Notes under the pieces: model-generated
Databases searched by the model: none
What the model was told of the DNA's origin: nothing
Seen by the model: the letters and a program-made list of their open reading frames with translations, nothing else
In this document: positions 34,736 through 45,655 of the stretch, in pieces
Layout: each line of letters starts with the position of its first letter
Position numbering within the stretch: the stretch's first letter is position 1
Made by a program: the position numbers and the translations under genes
DNA from: Rhinopomastus cyanomelas
Lineage: Eukaryota > Chordata > Aves > Bucerotiformes > Rhinopomastidae
Assembly: GCA_013400115.1 (NCBI GenBank)
Contig: VXBP01008587.1
Location: forward strand, 1,012,281 to 1,076,280
Direction: 5' to 3'
Length of the DNA: 64,000 bases

Positions 34736-35505
34736 GATTACAGAATATTAAGGACTGTAAGGGACCTCAAAAGCTCATCTAGTCCAACCCTCCTGCCACA
34801 GCAGGATCACCTAGACCAAGTCACACAGGAACACATCCAGGTGGGTTGTAAATGTCTCCAGTGAAGGAGACTCCACAACCCCCCTGGGCAGTCCTTTCCA
34901 GTGCTCTGTCACCCTCACTGGGAAGAAGTTCCTTCTCAGATTGATGTGGAACCTCCTATGTTCCCGCTTACAACCACTGTCCCTCGTCCTATCACTACAT
35001 GACACTGAGAAGAGCCTGGCTCCATCCTCCTGACACCCACCCTTCACATCTTTATAGACATTAATGAGGTCACCCCTCAGTCTCCTCTTCTCCAAGCTAA
35101 ACAGACCCAGCTCCCTCAGCCCTTCCTCATAAGGGAGGTGTTCTACATCATCATCTTCATGGCTCTACACTGGATACCCTCCAGCAGCTCTATGTACTTC
35201 TTGAACTGAGAGGCCCAGAACTGGACACAATACTCCAGATGTGGTCTCACTAGTGCAGAGTAGAGGGGGAGGAGAACACCTCCCAATCTGCTAACCATTC
35301 CCCTTCGGATCCACCACGGGAGACCACTAGCATTCTTGGCCACCAGGGCACACTGCTGGCTCATGGTCATCCTGCTGTCCACCAGGACCCCCAGGTCCCC
35401 TTCTCCTACACTGCTCTCCAACAGGTTGGTCCCCAGCCTATACTGGTACCTGGGGTTGTTGTTGCCCAGCTGCAAGACTCTACACTGGTGCCTGGGAAGA
35501 GCCTA
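34736..35505 (-). mobile_element. CR1 LINE, 770-bp copy, longest common-type copy
   Basis: A minus-strand copy running from the tail region to the ORF2 segment QLGNNNPRYQYRLGTNLLES. Two open minus frames (35475-35143 and 35095-34811) cover the C-terminal part of ORF2, including DLGVLVDSRMTMSQQCALVAK, YSALVRPHLEYCVQFW and RRLRGDLINVYKDV. The break between them near 35100-35143 is a frameshift. No endonuclease or catalytic RT motif is present, so the copy is inert. Confidence 0.97.
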
Positions 35506-36156
35506 GTTAACTCTCGTGGATGTAGGTAACCAGCCCAAATATTTCCTTGCCACAGTTCACAGAAGCCACAGTTTACACTTCAGCTAAATCTAGGTTTGAG
35601 ATGTTTTAAAAATAATTGTACATGGTTTCTTTTACTCATGGAGCCGGTTATGCAAAGGTGTAGGTCAATATTCAGTACAGATTCCTGTTTTTGTAAAAAA
35701 ATCACAACAAAACTAACTAGCTTGATTCCTGCTTGGCTCATCTTGCGTCACGAACCTATCACGTACATTCTATAGCCTCTCTCTCCAGAAATCACACAGC
35801 CTAAACTGCTTCTGACAGTTTTACTCAAAGCCCCGTGTCTCTTGAAAGAGAAGCGAGCCTCATTTATTTCAGTGATGCCACCTCAGAACAGAGATGTAGT
35901 CGATATAAATTAAGCAATGCAAAACTTGGCTCACTGGCATGGTTAATAATTCATTGCACGCTTTCACTGCATCCTTCTCACAGAATCAAAGACAGGCTCC
36001 TATAACATGAGACTTGGGACTGTATGGAGAAATGTCAAGCTTCTCTCACAAGCACTTTCATAACCTGAATAACATCATATACCTGTAACAAAGGGTATAA
36101 GAGCTATTACAGTGGATCTTGACTCCAGACTGAGTCACACGAACTGATGCAAGTAT
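35506..36156. other. Unique DNA, no gene seen
   Basis: AT-rich, with no coding or repeat signal. Confidence 0.4.
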
Positions 36157-36309
36157 TGAGAAGAGGAGACTCGGGGGGACCTTCTGTGTCCCTTCTAACC
36201 CTGACTGACTCTATGACTTGGTCTAGGTGATCCCGCTGTGGCAGGGGCATTGGACTGGATGATCATTTGAGGTCCCTTCCAATCCCTAATGAATCTATGA
36301 TTCTATGAT
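36157..36309 (+). mobile_element. CR1 LINE, composite 3' end
   Basis: A short piece (GAGAAGAGGAGACTCGGGGG, then CCCTTCTAACCCTGACTGAC and a tail-like CTATGA) runs into a second, common-type 3' end from CTTGGTCTAGGTGATCCC to an A-type tail. Confidence 0.85.
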
Positions 36310-36971
36310 CTCATCATTAAAGGTCCAGGTAATTAAGCTGGACAAGTTATGCTCTCATGTATTCTAGCAATATACTGATAATTTCATTCCTTCCAGTAGG
36401 CTCCCCCTAGTTTTGAATATTTTAAAAGAGATTTTGAGCAGCGTGTACGTGTTAAAGGTGCCGACTCATTAGAGCCCGAAAAAGGCATCAGTGGAGTGTG
36501 TAAAATGACTTTCTCAGCTGTGAAGCCTGACTTGCCAGGAAGATATTTACTTAAAAAGTACATATGCAAACCCCAAACTTGGAGCCAAAGGTTTCTCATG
36601 ACCAAACGTGTCAGCCTGAAAGACATCTTTCTTCCTCTCTTTCCTGCCACCTGTGGCCTCTGTAAGTGAGCCTCACAGATTGGAAAATATTGCCCTGTAT
36701 CATGGATTACTGGTATATTTTTTTCATCCAAATTAACCTCTGCAAGTTCCATTATTTCCCAGCCAACTTCCTGGTTACTGTCATAATCAGATAGCTGAAG
36801 GTTTAGCTGTATTTGAGGCACAAAACTGCAATGGGTATGTGCTTGCCATATCCAGGTCTCTGGAAGAAAGCTGTCACGAATACTGAATGCTCACACGCTG
36901 ATACATACAGCTAATGGTGACAATGGAGTCCTCTTTTTATAGCTGCTCATCCTTGCTGGCTCATAGAGATG
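36310..36971. other. Unique DNA, no gene seen
   Basis: A 145-codon minus frame (36821-36384) is the longest non-CR1 frame here. I see no signal peptide, domain or splice sites that support it. Confidence 0.45.
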
Positions 36972-37100
36972 AATCATAGAATGCATTGGGTTAGAAGGAA
37001 ACTTCAAAGGTCATCCAGTAAAATTATCCCTAAAATGAGCAGCAGCATCTCCAACTGAATCAGGCTGCCCACAGCCCCATCCAACCTGACCTTGAACACT
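36972..37100 (-). mobile_element. CR1 LINE, older subfamily 3' end
   Basis: The blocks are AATCATAGAATGCATTGGGT, TTAGAAGGAAACTTCAAAGG and CCCATCCAACCTGACCTTGA. It is followed at once by the tail of a young copy in the same orientation. Confidence 0.87.
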
Positions 37101-37102
37101 TA

Positions 37103-37650
37103 ACATAGAATCATAGAATCATTAGTCATCATCTAGTCTAATCCCCCTGCCACAGCAGCATCACCTAGACCAAGTCACACAGGAACACATCCAAGTGGGT
37201 CTTAAACGTCTCCAGAGAAGGAGACTCCACAACCCCCCTGGGCAGCCTGTTCCAGTGCTCTGTCACCCTCACTGGGAAGAAGTTTTTTCTCATATTGATG
37301 TGGAACCTCCTATGTTCCAGCTCACACCCATTGCCCCTTGTCCTATCACTAGATGACACTGAGAAGAGCCTGGCTCCATCCTCCTGATGCCTACCCTTCA
37401 CATCTTTACAGACATTAATGAGGTCACCCCTCAGTCTCCTCTTCTCCAAGCTAAACAGACCCAGCTCCCTCAGCCTCTCCTCATAAGGGAGGTGCTCCAC
37501 TTCCTTCATCATCCTCATTCCCCTACACTGGACTCCCTCCAGCAGCTCCATGTCCTTTTTGAACTGAGGGGCCCAGAACTGGACACAGTACTCCAGATGT
37601 GATCTCACTAGTGCAGAGCAGAGGGGAGAAGGACCTCTCTTGATCTGCTG
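37103..37650 (-). mobile_element. CR1 LINE, 550-bp young copy with intact C-terminal frame
   Basis: A minus-strand copy whose 147-codon frame (37608-37165) runs without a stop through the C-terminus of ORF2, from RSHLEYCVQFW through EERLRELG and RRLRGD to the final FLCDLV. About 20 bases (GGGATTGGAAGGGACC and neighbours) are missing just inside the tail, near 37123. The open frame argues for a recent insertion. Confidence 0.97.
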
Positions 37651-40600
37651 TCTGGAGAATATAGAATCTAGGGGAGAAAGAGAAGTTCTGCATTAAAAAA
37701 TCTAACTAGGTACCTCAACAAGACTGCACTGAACAAGTGAGTTTGCATCTTCTTCGGAGAGAGGAAGCAAATCTTTCTTTTGCTCCCCAGTTCTTCAAAT
37801 GCAGCTTGAAAATGGGCCTGAAGAAAGCAGGATATTAACTTTGTGAACAGCCTGACAAAGCTGTTAAGATGAGCTGGAAGTTGAGAAGGCCAGGTTTCAA
37901 GATGAAGGGAGAAAGGTGCCAGTTGCAGTCTAATACATTTGAATTTCTTTCCACCAGTCAAGTTTTTGTTCTTGAAGGAGGAATGTTAATGGTTACTGTT
38001 TGAACTGATGAAGCAACAACCTCCTAGGAGCTTAGGAAGCTTCACTATCAGTCACACTAAAGGGTTACACTTAAAAGTACTGCAGGTTAATCTGAAGTGA
38101 TAAGAATGGGTTTGTGAACTCTCTGAAAAACTTAACACACGGGGTTCCAAGCATTTCTAGAGTTGTGAACTGCAGCTCTGATAATACTGTTGATTTCCAT
38201 AATATATCTCCAACATACTGGTCACTGTAGATTAATGGCCAAGGACAAAGCTTCTGGAGAAGGAGGGAATAAATTTAGTGAGCCTTGCTCATAGTTCAGC
38301 TTCTCTGCCACCAGTTGCTTCAGATAAATGGAGGGATATAACCATGGACCTTCACACTCTGCCAAAACATCAAAGCACTCGGGAAGTTTCACTTGTTTAG
38401 AATCACATTTGAAAACAGCTACTTGTGTGTGGAAGATGTTTACTGTAAAAATAGTGTCTGTAGTGACGTTCTTTCGAAAAATTACCAGTTCTGATCATGA
38501 AAGTAAAAGGCAACACACAGCTTGTGAGTTTGCCACAGAAAAAGCAATATATGAAATGGTGTGTGCTTTGGTATCCTTTTACTCACCAGAAATGATGCCA
38601 GTGGATAAGCTCATCACATCCCCATCACAGTACACCTCAGTCTTTAACTTTTTATCCCTCTGCTTAGATTTATTTCAGGTAATCACCACGTTCTTTAGAT
38701 GCCATGATTGAAGATTATTTTGTAAAACTGGTTTTGTCAATCAATCCGTGGCATTTCTTCCAGCTTTCACAAATGGCAAACATGTTTGAACACCTACATT
38801 TTCTTTAAAGTACAGGGTTTTAAGTAACGTTAAAAATAATTACTGTCATCTCACACTGCTCAGTAACTGGTTCAACTGAAATGGCATTTTTCGTGCATCT
38901 GCATCAGCCACAAACACTGTTCTTCTAGTGAAGGTGGAGACTCTAGGCTCTGCTGTCCTTCCCAGTCGAGGCAGTCACTTATGTTTGAAAAAGTCTCCAC
39001 ACACAAAGTTTCTGCCTCAGTTACATATTCAAACTGAATGCAGTACCTGTTCTCAAAAAGAGTAATGAATGGAAGCTTTAAAGAACTTCCTCCCTGACAA
39101 CAGAATCTCAAGGGAGTTTTCCAGCCTGAGGGACCACAGTCCCACCAAGACTGTTGCTCTAGCCCTGGGGCCAAGCAGCATCACACAGAGGGAGATTTTC
39201 AAATGACTGATAGGGAGTGGAGCTTCAGTGCCTAATGGATGATTATACCTTTTGGAAAAAGAAAAATATCCCCTGCTGTCAGCATTGTTGACAACCCAGC
39301 TCACACTCCTCTTTTCACAATAGGAAAAGTGCTTCTAGGTCCACCTGAAAGAATCCTGACTGGCAGAAACAATGCACAGAAAACTCAAACAGTCCTTCTG
39401 TGTGCCAGCAGTCTGACCTACTGACAATCCAGATTAAAGGCTGTAATGCCCTGCTGATGCATTGTTCTCAACAGAACATTCTCCTGCGGCTTAGAGTCAC
39501 CACTCCCATGCTGGTCTGCAAAGCCAGTATTGTGTCAGCACTTGGCACCACCGGAAGCTGTGCCTTCAGGAATCATTCTGAGGATCAATTACATCCAGGA
39601 AAATTAACTCAGGATCTAGACCTGCCATGTCCCATATGTCCAAGCTGTGAGCTGCTCAGAGACAGGTGGAACTAGGAGACCTCAAGGCCTGCTCCTGGTG
39701 TCACGAAATTCAACTGCGGAGCTTCAGATGGTGTGTACAGTGAAGGATCAGTCTCCCTGTGAAGAAGAGGATAAAAACGAGCAAACCTGTGGTATCTTTG
39801 CACAGGAGATTATTAGTGCCACTGTGTAACATGAATGTTCACTGGGAATTCTCTTCAGACTTACACCACAGTTGCACACTGAGCACACTACAATGACTGC
39901 TAATGGTGTGTCTCACAAATGCCACGTAAAACACATGATGCTGAGATCAACGGAGAGTAGAAGCACTGAAATGACAGCCTTTCAGTTCAAACAAAATGCA
40001 GTATTGAAATTCTGGTGGGTGAGTTTGGAAGCAAAAGTTGTCTGGTTCTGACATGTAGTCACCTCCCTGGCTGAGTGTCAAAATAGGTCAATAGAGCTTT
40101 CTGTTCGCAGAAGCTACAAGTAAATGGGACCTCTGCAGCGTTCCAAGCCTACATCAGTACAAGCAGGGTTACATGCCCACTGTCGTGTAGCTTTTATATT
40201 TGTTACACGATAGTGATATTAAATGACAGCTGGCAGGTTGTCCACACAGAAATACACTCATCCCTGAGGACGGCAGCACCCCTTGCACGCTCGCACCTTG
40301 CCCAGCCGTGTAAGGCACCTCAAGGTTTAGCTCAGCCAAGCGTGGCAGGGTTAGTGAGCAGAGCAGGCGGAGGGCAGCGGAGGAAGGCGGGGCTGGAGAT
40401 GGCAACCTGACCATAACCCCAGCGACTAGGGCTCAGTTTCTAATGGCAACAATTTCAAAAGCTTCTCTGTGCACAGTTCCGTAATTAAGTGTTAAATAAA
40501 AGTGCTGTGCCGCGAACAGCGCATCCTTCCTTACAAATTCTGACTTTTATCTTCAGACCCGGTAGTCTGTTAAATAATTCAGTCTGATGATTCCTAACAC

Positions 40601-41829
40601 TTAAGCAGGGACGGTGAAATTAAGATATGGTCCAGGGTCTCAATACTGCTAAACAGGTTGATGTCTTTCACCTAGTATTGCTTGTCATCAGTGTCCCTAC
40701 TGCTTGGAACCACATCGTCGTGTCAATACATTGCTAGGGTATTTTCTAAACACACATCTACCCCCATTGTCAAAGCCACAACAAACTTTACCACGATAAC
40801 AGATTACAACCACAGGATCTGTGCACAGGAATGAAGGTCAAAAAAAGAAGTCTTTTTAAAACTTCTCCCTAAATATTAGATAGAATCCTTTTGAAAGCAG
40901 GCTCTCTGTGGCACAAAGAATCTGCAACAAAGCAAAACGGAGTATTTTTAAAGGAAAGGCAGAACTCACACCTTAGCAGTGTACAAAACAGTAATGCCCT
41001 AAAACACCTAAATGACTGCAATCCTAATGCTTTCGTAATTACAATTAGTGCAAACACATTTGCTGCGCTTCCAAACATCGGTGGGAGTGTTGATGTGTTT
41101 CCATCAGCGCAACAGTGTTCCCCTTACAGCAAACTATTATTTTTAAAACACTGTTGGAACAGGAAACAGGAAAGCAGCCATCTGAATAACAAACAAACAA
41201 AAAGAAGGGGGGGAAGGGTTGACCTACTATCTGTTAGTGTATGTGTCTTTGGAGGGAATTATAAATAATCTACATTACAGTGAGATTTGCACATCTTTAT
41301 GTGCAGCCGTGTGGTTTTGTGAGCACAGGCATCCCCTGAGCGAGCTGCACAGTCCGGCCAGACGTATGTCAGCGCTGGGTGGGTCAGTGTACCGAGTGAG
41401 GTGTGGTTCAGAGGAGGGTGATGGCAGAGGTCAGTTCTGCAGTCTGAATTCCTCACTGTATAGGTGTGCCCAGCACACTGCATTCGGTTTCTCGGGGGAT
41501 TTCGAGCTTTTTCTGCTGTCTCTGCTCCTTTGCTGTGTTTCTGGGTGGGCTGTTAATGAAGGGAGGAGGCAGGGAAGAGGGTTGGGCACACCATGTCTTC
41601 CACGAGTCTTCAGAGGCTCCTCCAGACTTAAAATAATGGGAATATTTTTTCTTTTTCTTCTTGGGGTTAAAGGACTAACATTAATCAAACAAGGCAGCTT
41701 ACTTCTCCCAGTCAGCGAGAGGCTACTGGCTACTGGGAGAAATATGAATAAATAAATAAATAAAAGCCACCAAACCGCCTCATCTTGCTTCCAAATTAAG
41801 TGCAGGTAATATTTATATGTTTATTTTAA
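37651..41829. other. CR1-free shelf upstream of the CpG island
   Basis: About 4.2 kb without a recognised repeat. Frames at 38328-38711, 40891-41268 and 41219-41755 (178 codons, the longest in the window) resemble no known protein. A mildly GC-rich patch lies at 40240-40400 and an (AATA)n run at 41746-41765. First exons or enhancers could lie here, but none can be shown. Confidence 0.5.
41746..41765. repeat. (AATA)n microsatellite
   Basis: Four to five tandem AATA units just upstream of the CpG island. Confidence 0.85.
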
Positions 41830-42155
41830 CCGATTCCACCGCCCACCCCCAGCCTTGCCCTGCATCATCCTCACTGCCACCCGGTGCCCAGCGTGCAGGC
41901 GGGAGGGCGGCCGCTCCTCGCCCTCCTCCACCGGCCGCTCGACCCCTCGCCTCGCTTCGCCTCGCCCCGCCGGCCATCTGCAGCCCGGCACAAGGGCAGC
42001 CTGTGTGCGCAGCCCCGGGGCCGCATGAAGCGGCTTTTGTCCACCCTCGCACCCCGGGCGCGGCGCCGCGAATATCAACGACACCGCCACCCCCTTCCTC
42101 CCTCCCTCCCGCCCCGCCTCGCTCTCCCCACACAGCCCGGGCAGCCGCTGGGCCC

Positions 42156-42170
42156 GGGGCGGCCCCGCCC
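42156..42170. promoter_or_regulatory. Paired GC boxes
   Basis: GGGGCGG and CCCCGCCC lie back to back, four bases before the X-box. Both match the core bound by Sp/KLF factors. Position inside a CpG island supports a promoter role, though such words are common in GC-rich DNA. Confidence 0.6.
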
Positions 42171-42174
42171 GCCG

Positions 42175-42188
42175 GTTGCCACGGCAAC
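42175..42188. promoter_or_regulatory. Perfect X-box (RFX factor site)
   Basis: GTTGCCACGGCAAC is a perfect inverted repeat, with half-sites GTTGCC and GGCAAC and a 2-bp spacer. It fits the X-box consensus bound by RFX winged-helix factors, which drive cilia genes and some neuronal genes. Being palindromic, it gives no direction. An imperfect version would be unremarkable; a perfect one in a CpG island is unlikely by chance. Confidence 0.78.
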
Positions 42189-42440
42189 GGCGGGGCCTGC
42201 GGCGGGCCCGGCCCCGTGCGGAGGGGAAGCCCCGGGAGCAGCTCCCGCCGCGCCGAGGGAATGAAACGTGCTCTCCGGTTCGCCTGTGGAAACCCGCAGC
42301 CCCGGCATCTCCCCGAAATCCCCGCCCGCAGCCCCGGGAGGAGAAGACCTGGCGCTGGATTTCCCTGCTGAGCTCCCTCAGCTCCGCGCTCTGTGCGTTT
42401 AGGAGCAGCTCCCTGCTGGGAGGAGTTGAATTGGCAGCCT

Positions 42441-43392
42441 GATGCGGTTATATAATATTTCCTGGGTTTTGTGTGTGTTGGGTTGGGGTTTTTTTTTCCC
42501 CTTTAAGATTTGTCATGGCAGACCAAAAATAAACCAGAAGGGCGCAGAAAAATACCCGGTCTGAAATGCACCTATAGACTGGACTCCCTGCTCCCTTGAG
42601 GCTGACGGTTTGATAGGTTTTGACTTGGTAAGCTACGCAGTATTAAATTCGAGAGGAAATATAAAAATAGGATCTTCAACTACTTTTCTGGTAAAAGCTA
42701 AAAGTCAGCAAAAACAAGATGTAGGCTAAGTAGCATAAATGAATTTACTTTGGAACCGTGAAAGCAAGAAGCAGGTTAGTGTAGGTGTGGGCTGTGTGCC
42801 CTTGGAAAGAGCTGCATTACGTGTGTGCAGACATCATTTCATAAATGAAAGTGGAGTCCTGGCACTGAGAAGGGCGGCGCTGATTGCCTCTGTGGTTTTA
42901 TTGTGTGTCATGACTTAGCCTATCATGGCATTTACATTACATAATGCCTAACAGACCCCAAAACACTAATTCTCTTAAGAGATTGCTGTTTATTTAAATA
43001 CATGATCCCAGGCATTTGTGGAGGGTGATACCAGCTACTCCTCACTGTCTGATTCCCTGAGTGAATGATTTTAGAGATAATTTGCATTAAAAAACTACCT
43101 ACCGTCAACTGGTTTTCTGGTTGTACTTAGCAATGAGTCCCTGTGGTACTTAGCGAGGTTGCTGTCATACAAAATGAATGGAAGATGACAAAAGGCAAAG
43201 ATGGAAGAACACTGAGAATGTTAAGAGTTTCAGTTCCACACTGCCATTTCTGTCTTTCACTGTATTCTCTCCACCAGCTTAAACAACTGCCACAGGTAAA
43301 CCATGTTGTGCAGATAGAGTGGCAGTTTTCTAAGTCAAAATAAAATTATCTTTGAATAAGTGAATTTGTTATTACTACTAATTGTCCTTACT
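42441..43392. other. Unique DNA downstream of the CpG island
   Basis: GC content drops sharply after 42440, with a T run at 42489-42497. No recognised repeat; a 66-codon frame (43143-43343) has no features. Confidence 0.45.
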
Positions 43393-43827
43393 ACAGGAGG
43401 GCCACAAAAATGATCAGAGGACTGGAGCACTTCTTGCAAACAACAAGCTGAAAGAGTTGGGATTGTTCTGCAAGAAGAGGAGGAGATTCTGGGGTGACCC
43501 TATAGCGACCTTCCAGTACTTGAAAGGAGCCTGTAAGAAGGCTGGCGAAGAACTGTTCACAAGGGCATGGAACAATAGGATGAGGAGTAATGGGTTTTAA
43601 GCCAGAAAAGATTTAGGCTGAGTGTTAGGACAAAGATGTTTAATATGAGGGTGGTGGATCAGTGGAACAGGTTGCCTAGAGGTGGTAAAGACTTCATCCC
43701 TGGAGATATTCAAAGTCAGGCTTGATGGGGCTCTGAGCAATCTGAACGGTTAGAGACGCCCTTGCCTGCTGTAGGGGGGTTGGATTTAGCCTATCATTAG
43801 AGGTCCCTTCCAAGTCTATGATTCTAC
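43393..43827 (+). mobile_element. CR1 LINE, old subfamily with ORF2 C-terminus
   Basis: About 435 bp. A plus frame (43382-43600) holds decayed ORF2 words (KELGLFCKKRRRFWGDPIAT, FQYLKGACKKAGEELFTRA). The 3' end reads TGATGGGGCTCTGAGCAATC, then GGTCCCTTCCAAGTCTATGA. It is older than the common-type copies. Confidence 0.9.
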
Positions 43828-45419
43828 TTTGGTCAAAAAATATATGTGAAGTGTAGCTTGGAGTAGCCACCTAAGAGCTAAGCATATACAAAAAAAGCCC
43901 AGCAAGTAAGTATTCAGTCAGTAATCATGGAGTAGTAATGGTAAGGTAATGCCTTACTTGTCAAAAGTCAGGCATACAATGACATGCTATGCCTGTAATT
44001 TCTGTGTACTGACACTGTGTAAAAAGGGAATATTACACAGGGAGTAGCAGGAATATGTGAGGGTGTGGTGGAGAGGAGGGAGCACTGGCTGCAGAAGACA
44101 TTTCAGAGAAACCCAAGGAATGTCCAGCCTGGATATTGATGAAGCCATAAGATAAACATATATGAGAAAGAAACTAGAAGCCTTACCTTGTGCTTGTGCC
44201 CAACATTCCAAAATGGGGTTTTAAGTCTAGGAAATAAGTACAAAAATGAATTATCTAAACTCTGTGGTTCCTAAGGTATTTGAGAGCGTCTTTAATATTT
44301 CCACTCTTAAAAGAGGGTTAGCTCTTTTGTCTGTATACTGCATTTCAAAAGCAGTCCCCTGGAGTGAAGTTCAGCTTTGGCTTCAGCATAGAAATTTAGC
44401 TGTGAGAATGTGAGTGAGGTACCTTATCTTTGCACTGAAGACAGTAGGGGTGGATTCTGGTTCCTCCACGGGAACCGTTTGAACCTCGTGCTTTGAACAC
44501 TGAAAGGGGGCCTTCGGTTACAGCACAGTGTGATTTCTGGACAGACAGGTGGATTAGCCAGGCAGGATTAACCAGAACAACTTCAGTGGCACAACATACC
44601 TGCTTGGCAAATTAAGTGATCGCGATACATGCAAAGGAGTTTATAGCCCAACACAGATGCTTGCCTGCAGTCAGATTAGTAAGTCAATACAGTCCCCAGG
44701 CTTCACTGACAAGACTTACAATGACCATGAAAGGGACTTGGACACACTGAGGTGTTTGTGCTCAGGACCTTAAATTCAGGTCCTGTACCTGCAGGTATCA
44801 TTTACTTTGTGAGCTTGAGACAGCTGTGCAGCACTGGTAGTGACCACGCTGGACCTGAGGAAAACGCTTATCTTTTGGAGCAGCAGCCGGTCTGTGTGTT
44901 CAGCTTGCCTGGAGCTTTTTTCCTGGGAAAACTTTCTTCTGAAAAAACTCAATTTTCTGAGAAAATCTCTCTCTTTTTAAGTTTCCTTTTTTTTCTGCCA
45001 CAAAGCAGATTTATATACAGCTGCAATGTTTTCTAGAAACACCGAGGAGTCTAAGTCCAGGCATGAAATATGACAAGATCTTTATTTTCCAGAATTTTTA
45101 TTGTTGTTGAAAGCAGATCCTTGTTAAATGGGGAAAAAAAAGGTGGGGCAGGGAACCTGGGTGTAATTTAAGAAACCGAAAAGTGGGAGTGGTTGAAGAC
45201 TTGCTTTTCTGTGTCATTAGAAAGGGGTCAGAACCCTTTACCAGACAGAGGACTGAATGCATTTCCCTTGAGTGGTTTCATTTAGGAAAGGGTTGGAAGT
45301 AGAGAGGAGTAAAGGGAAGCCAGTGTGTTATATTGGATAGTGACAGCAAAACCAAACAAGTGTAGAAAAGCTGAGGAGCCCAGAAAGTATAACAAGCAAA
45401 CATGCTTTTCACAGCATAA
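43828..45419. other. Unique DNA, no gene seen
   Basis: No repeat was recognised. A 94-codon plus frame (44752-45036) lacks known motifs. T-rich near 44970-44993. Confidence 0.45.
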
Positions 45420-45655
45420 CAGAATCACAGAACATTGGGGATTGGAAGGGACCTCAAAAGATCATCTAGTCCAATCCCCCTGACACAGCAGGATCAGCTA
45501 GATCAAGTCTCACAGGAACGTATCCCAGCAGGTTCTAAACATCTCCAGAGAAGGAGACTCCACCTGGGCAGCCTGTTCCTGTGCTCTGTCACCCTCACCA
45601 TGAAGATGTTCAAGTGGAACCTCCTATGTTCCAGCTTACACCCGTTGCCCCTTTT
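45420..45655 (-). mobile_element. CR1 LINE, 3' fragment
   Basis: Minus-strand copy with a G-type tail (AGAATCACAGAACATTGGGG). It lacks the short ACAACCCCCC segment after GGAGACTCC, and part of the AAGTTCCTTCTCATATTGA block, so it carries small deletions. Confidence 0.93.

Larger units (their letters stand above)
41830..42440. promoter_or_regulatory. CpG island, likely promoter
   Basis: The sequence turns abruptly GC-rich here. By hand count there are about 60 CpG dinucleotides in 41881-42360, far above the CpG-depleted surroundings. It contains GC boxes (GGGGCGG at 42156-42162, CCCCGCCC at 42163-42170) and a palindromic X-box at 42175-42188, with no obvious TATA box. In vertebrates such islands usually mark promoters of broadly expressed or developmental genes. 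Open frames on both strands (for example 41817-42371 plus and 42187-41813 minus) follow from GC richness and match no protein I know. A 5' exon is probably here, but direction and gene are unknown. Confidence 0.85.

Noticed and set aside
36384..36821. A 145-codon minus-strand frame
   Set aside because: No family resemblance and no splice or promoter context were found.
41219..41755. A 178-codon plus-strand frame, the longest in the window
   Set aside because: It shows no recognisable domain and overlaps open frames on the minus strand (41259-41483, 41431-41688). I saw no convincing splice sites or homology.
41813..42371. Several long open frames across the CpG island on both strands
   Set aside because: GC-rich sequence has few stop codons. 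The peptides are low-complexity runs of proline, alanine, glycine and arginine, and match no protein I know.
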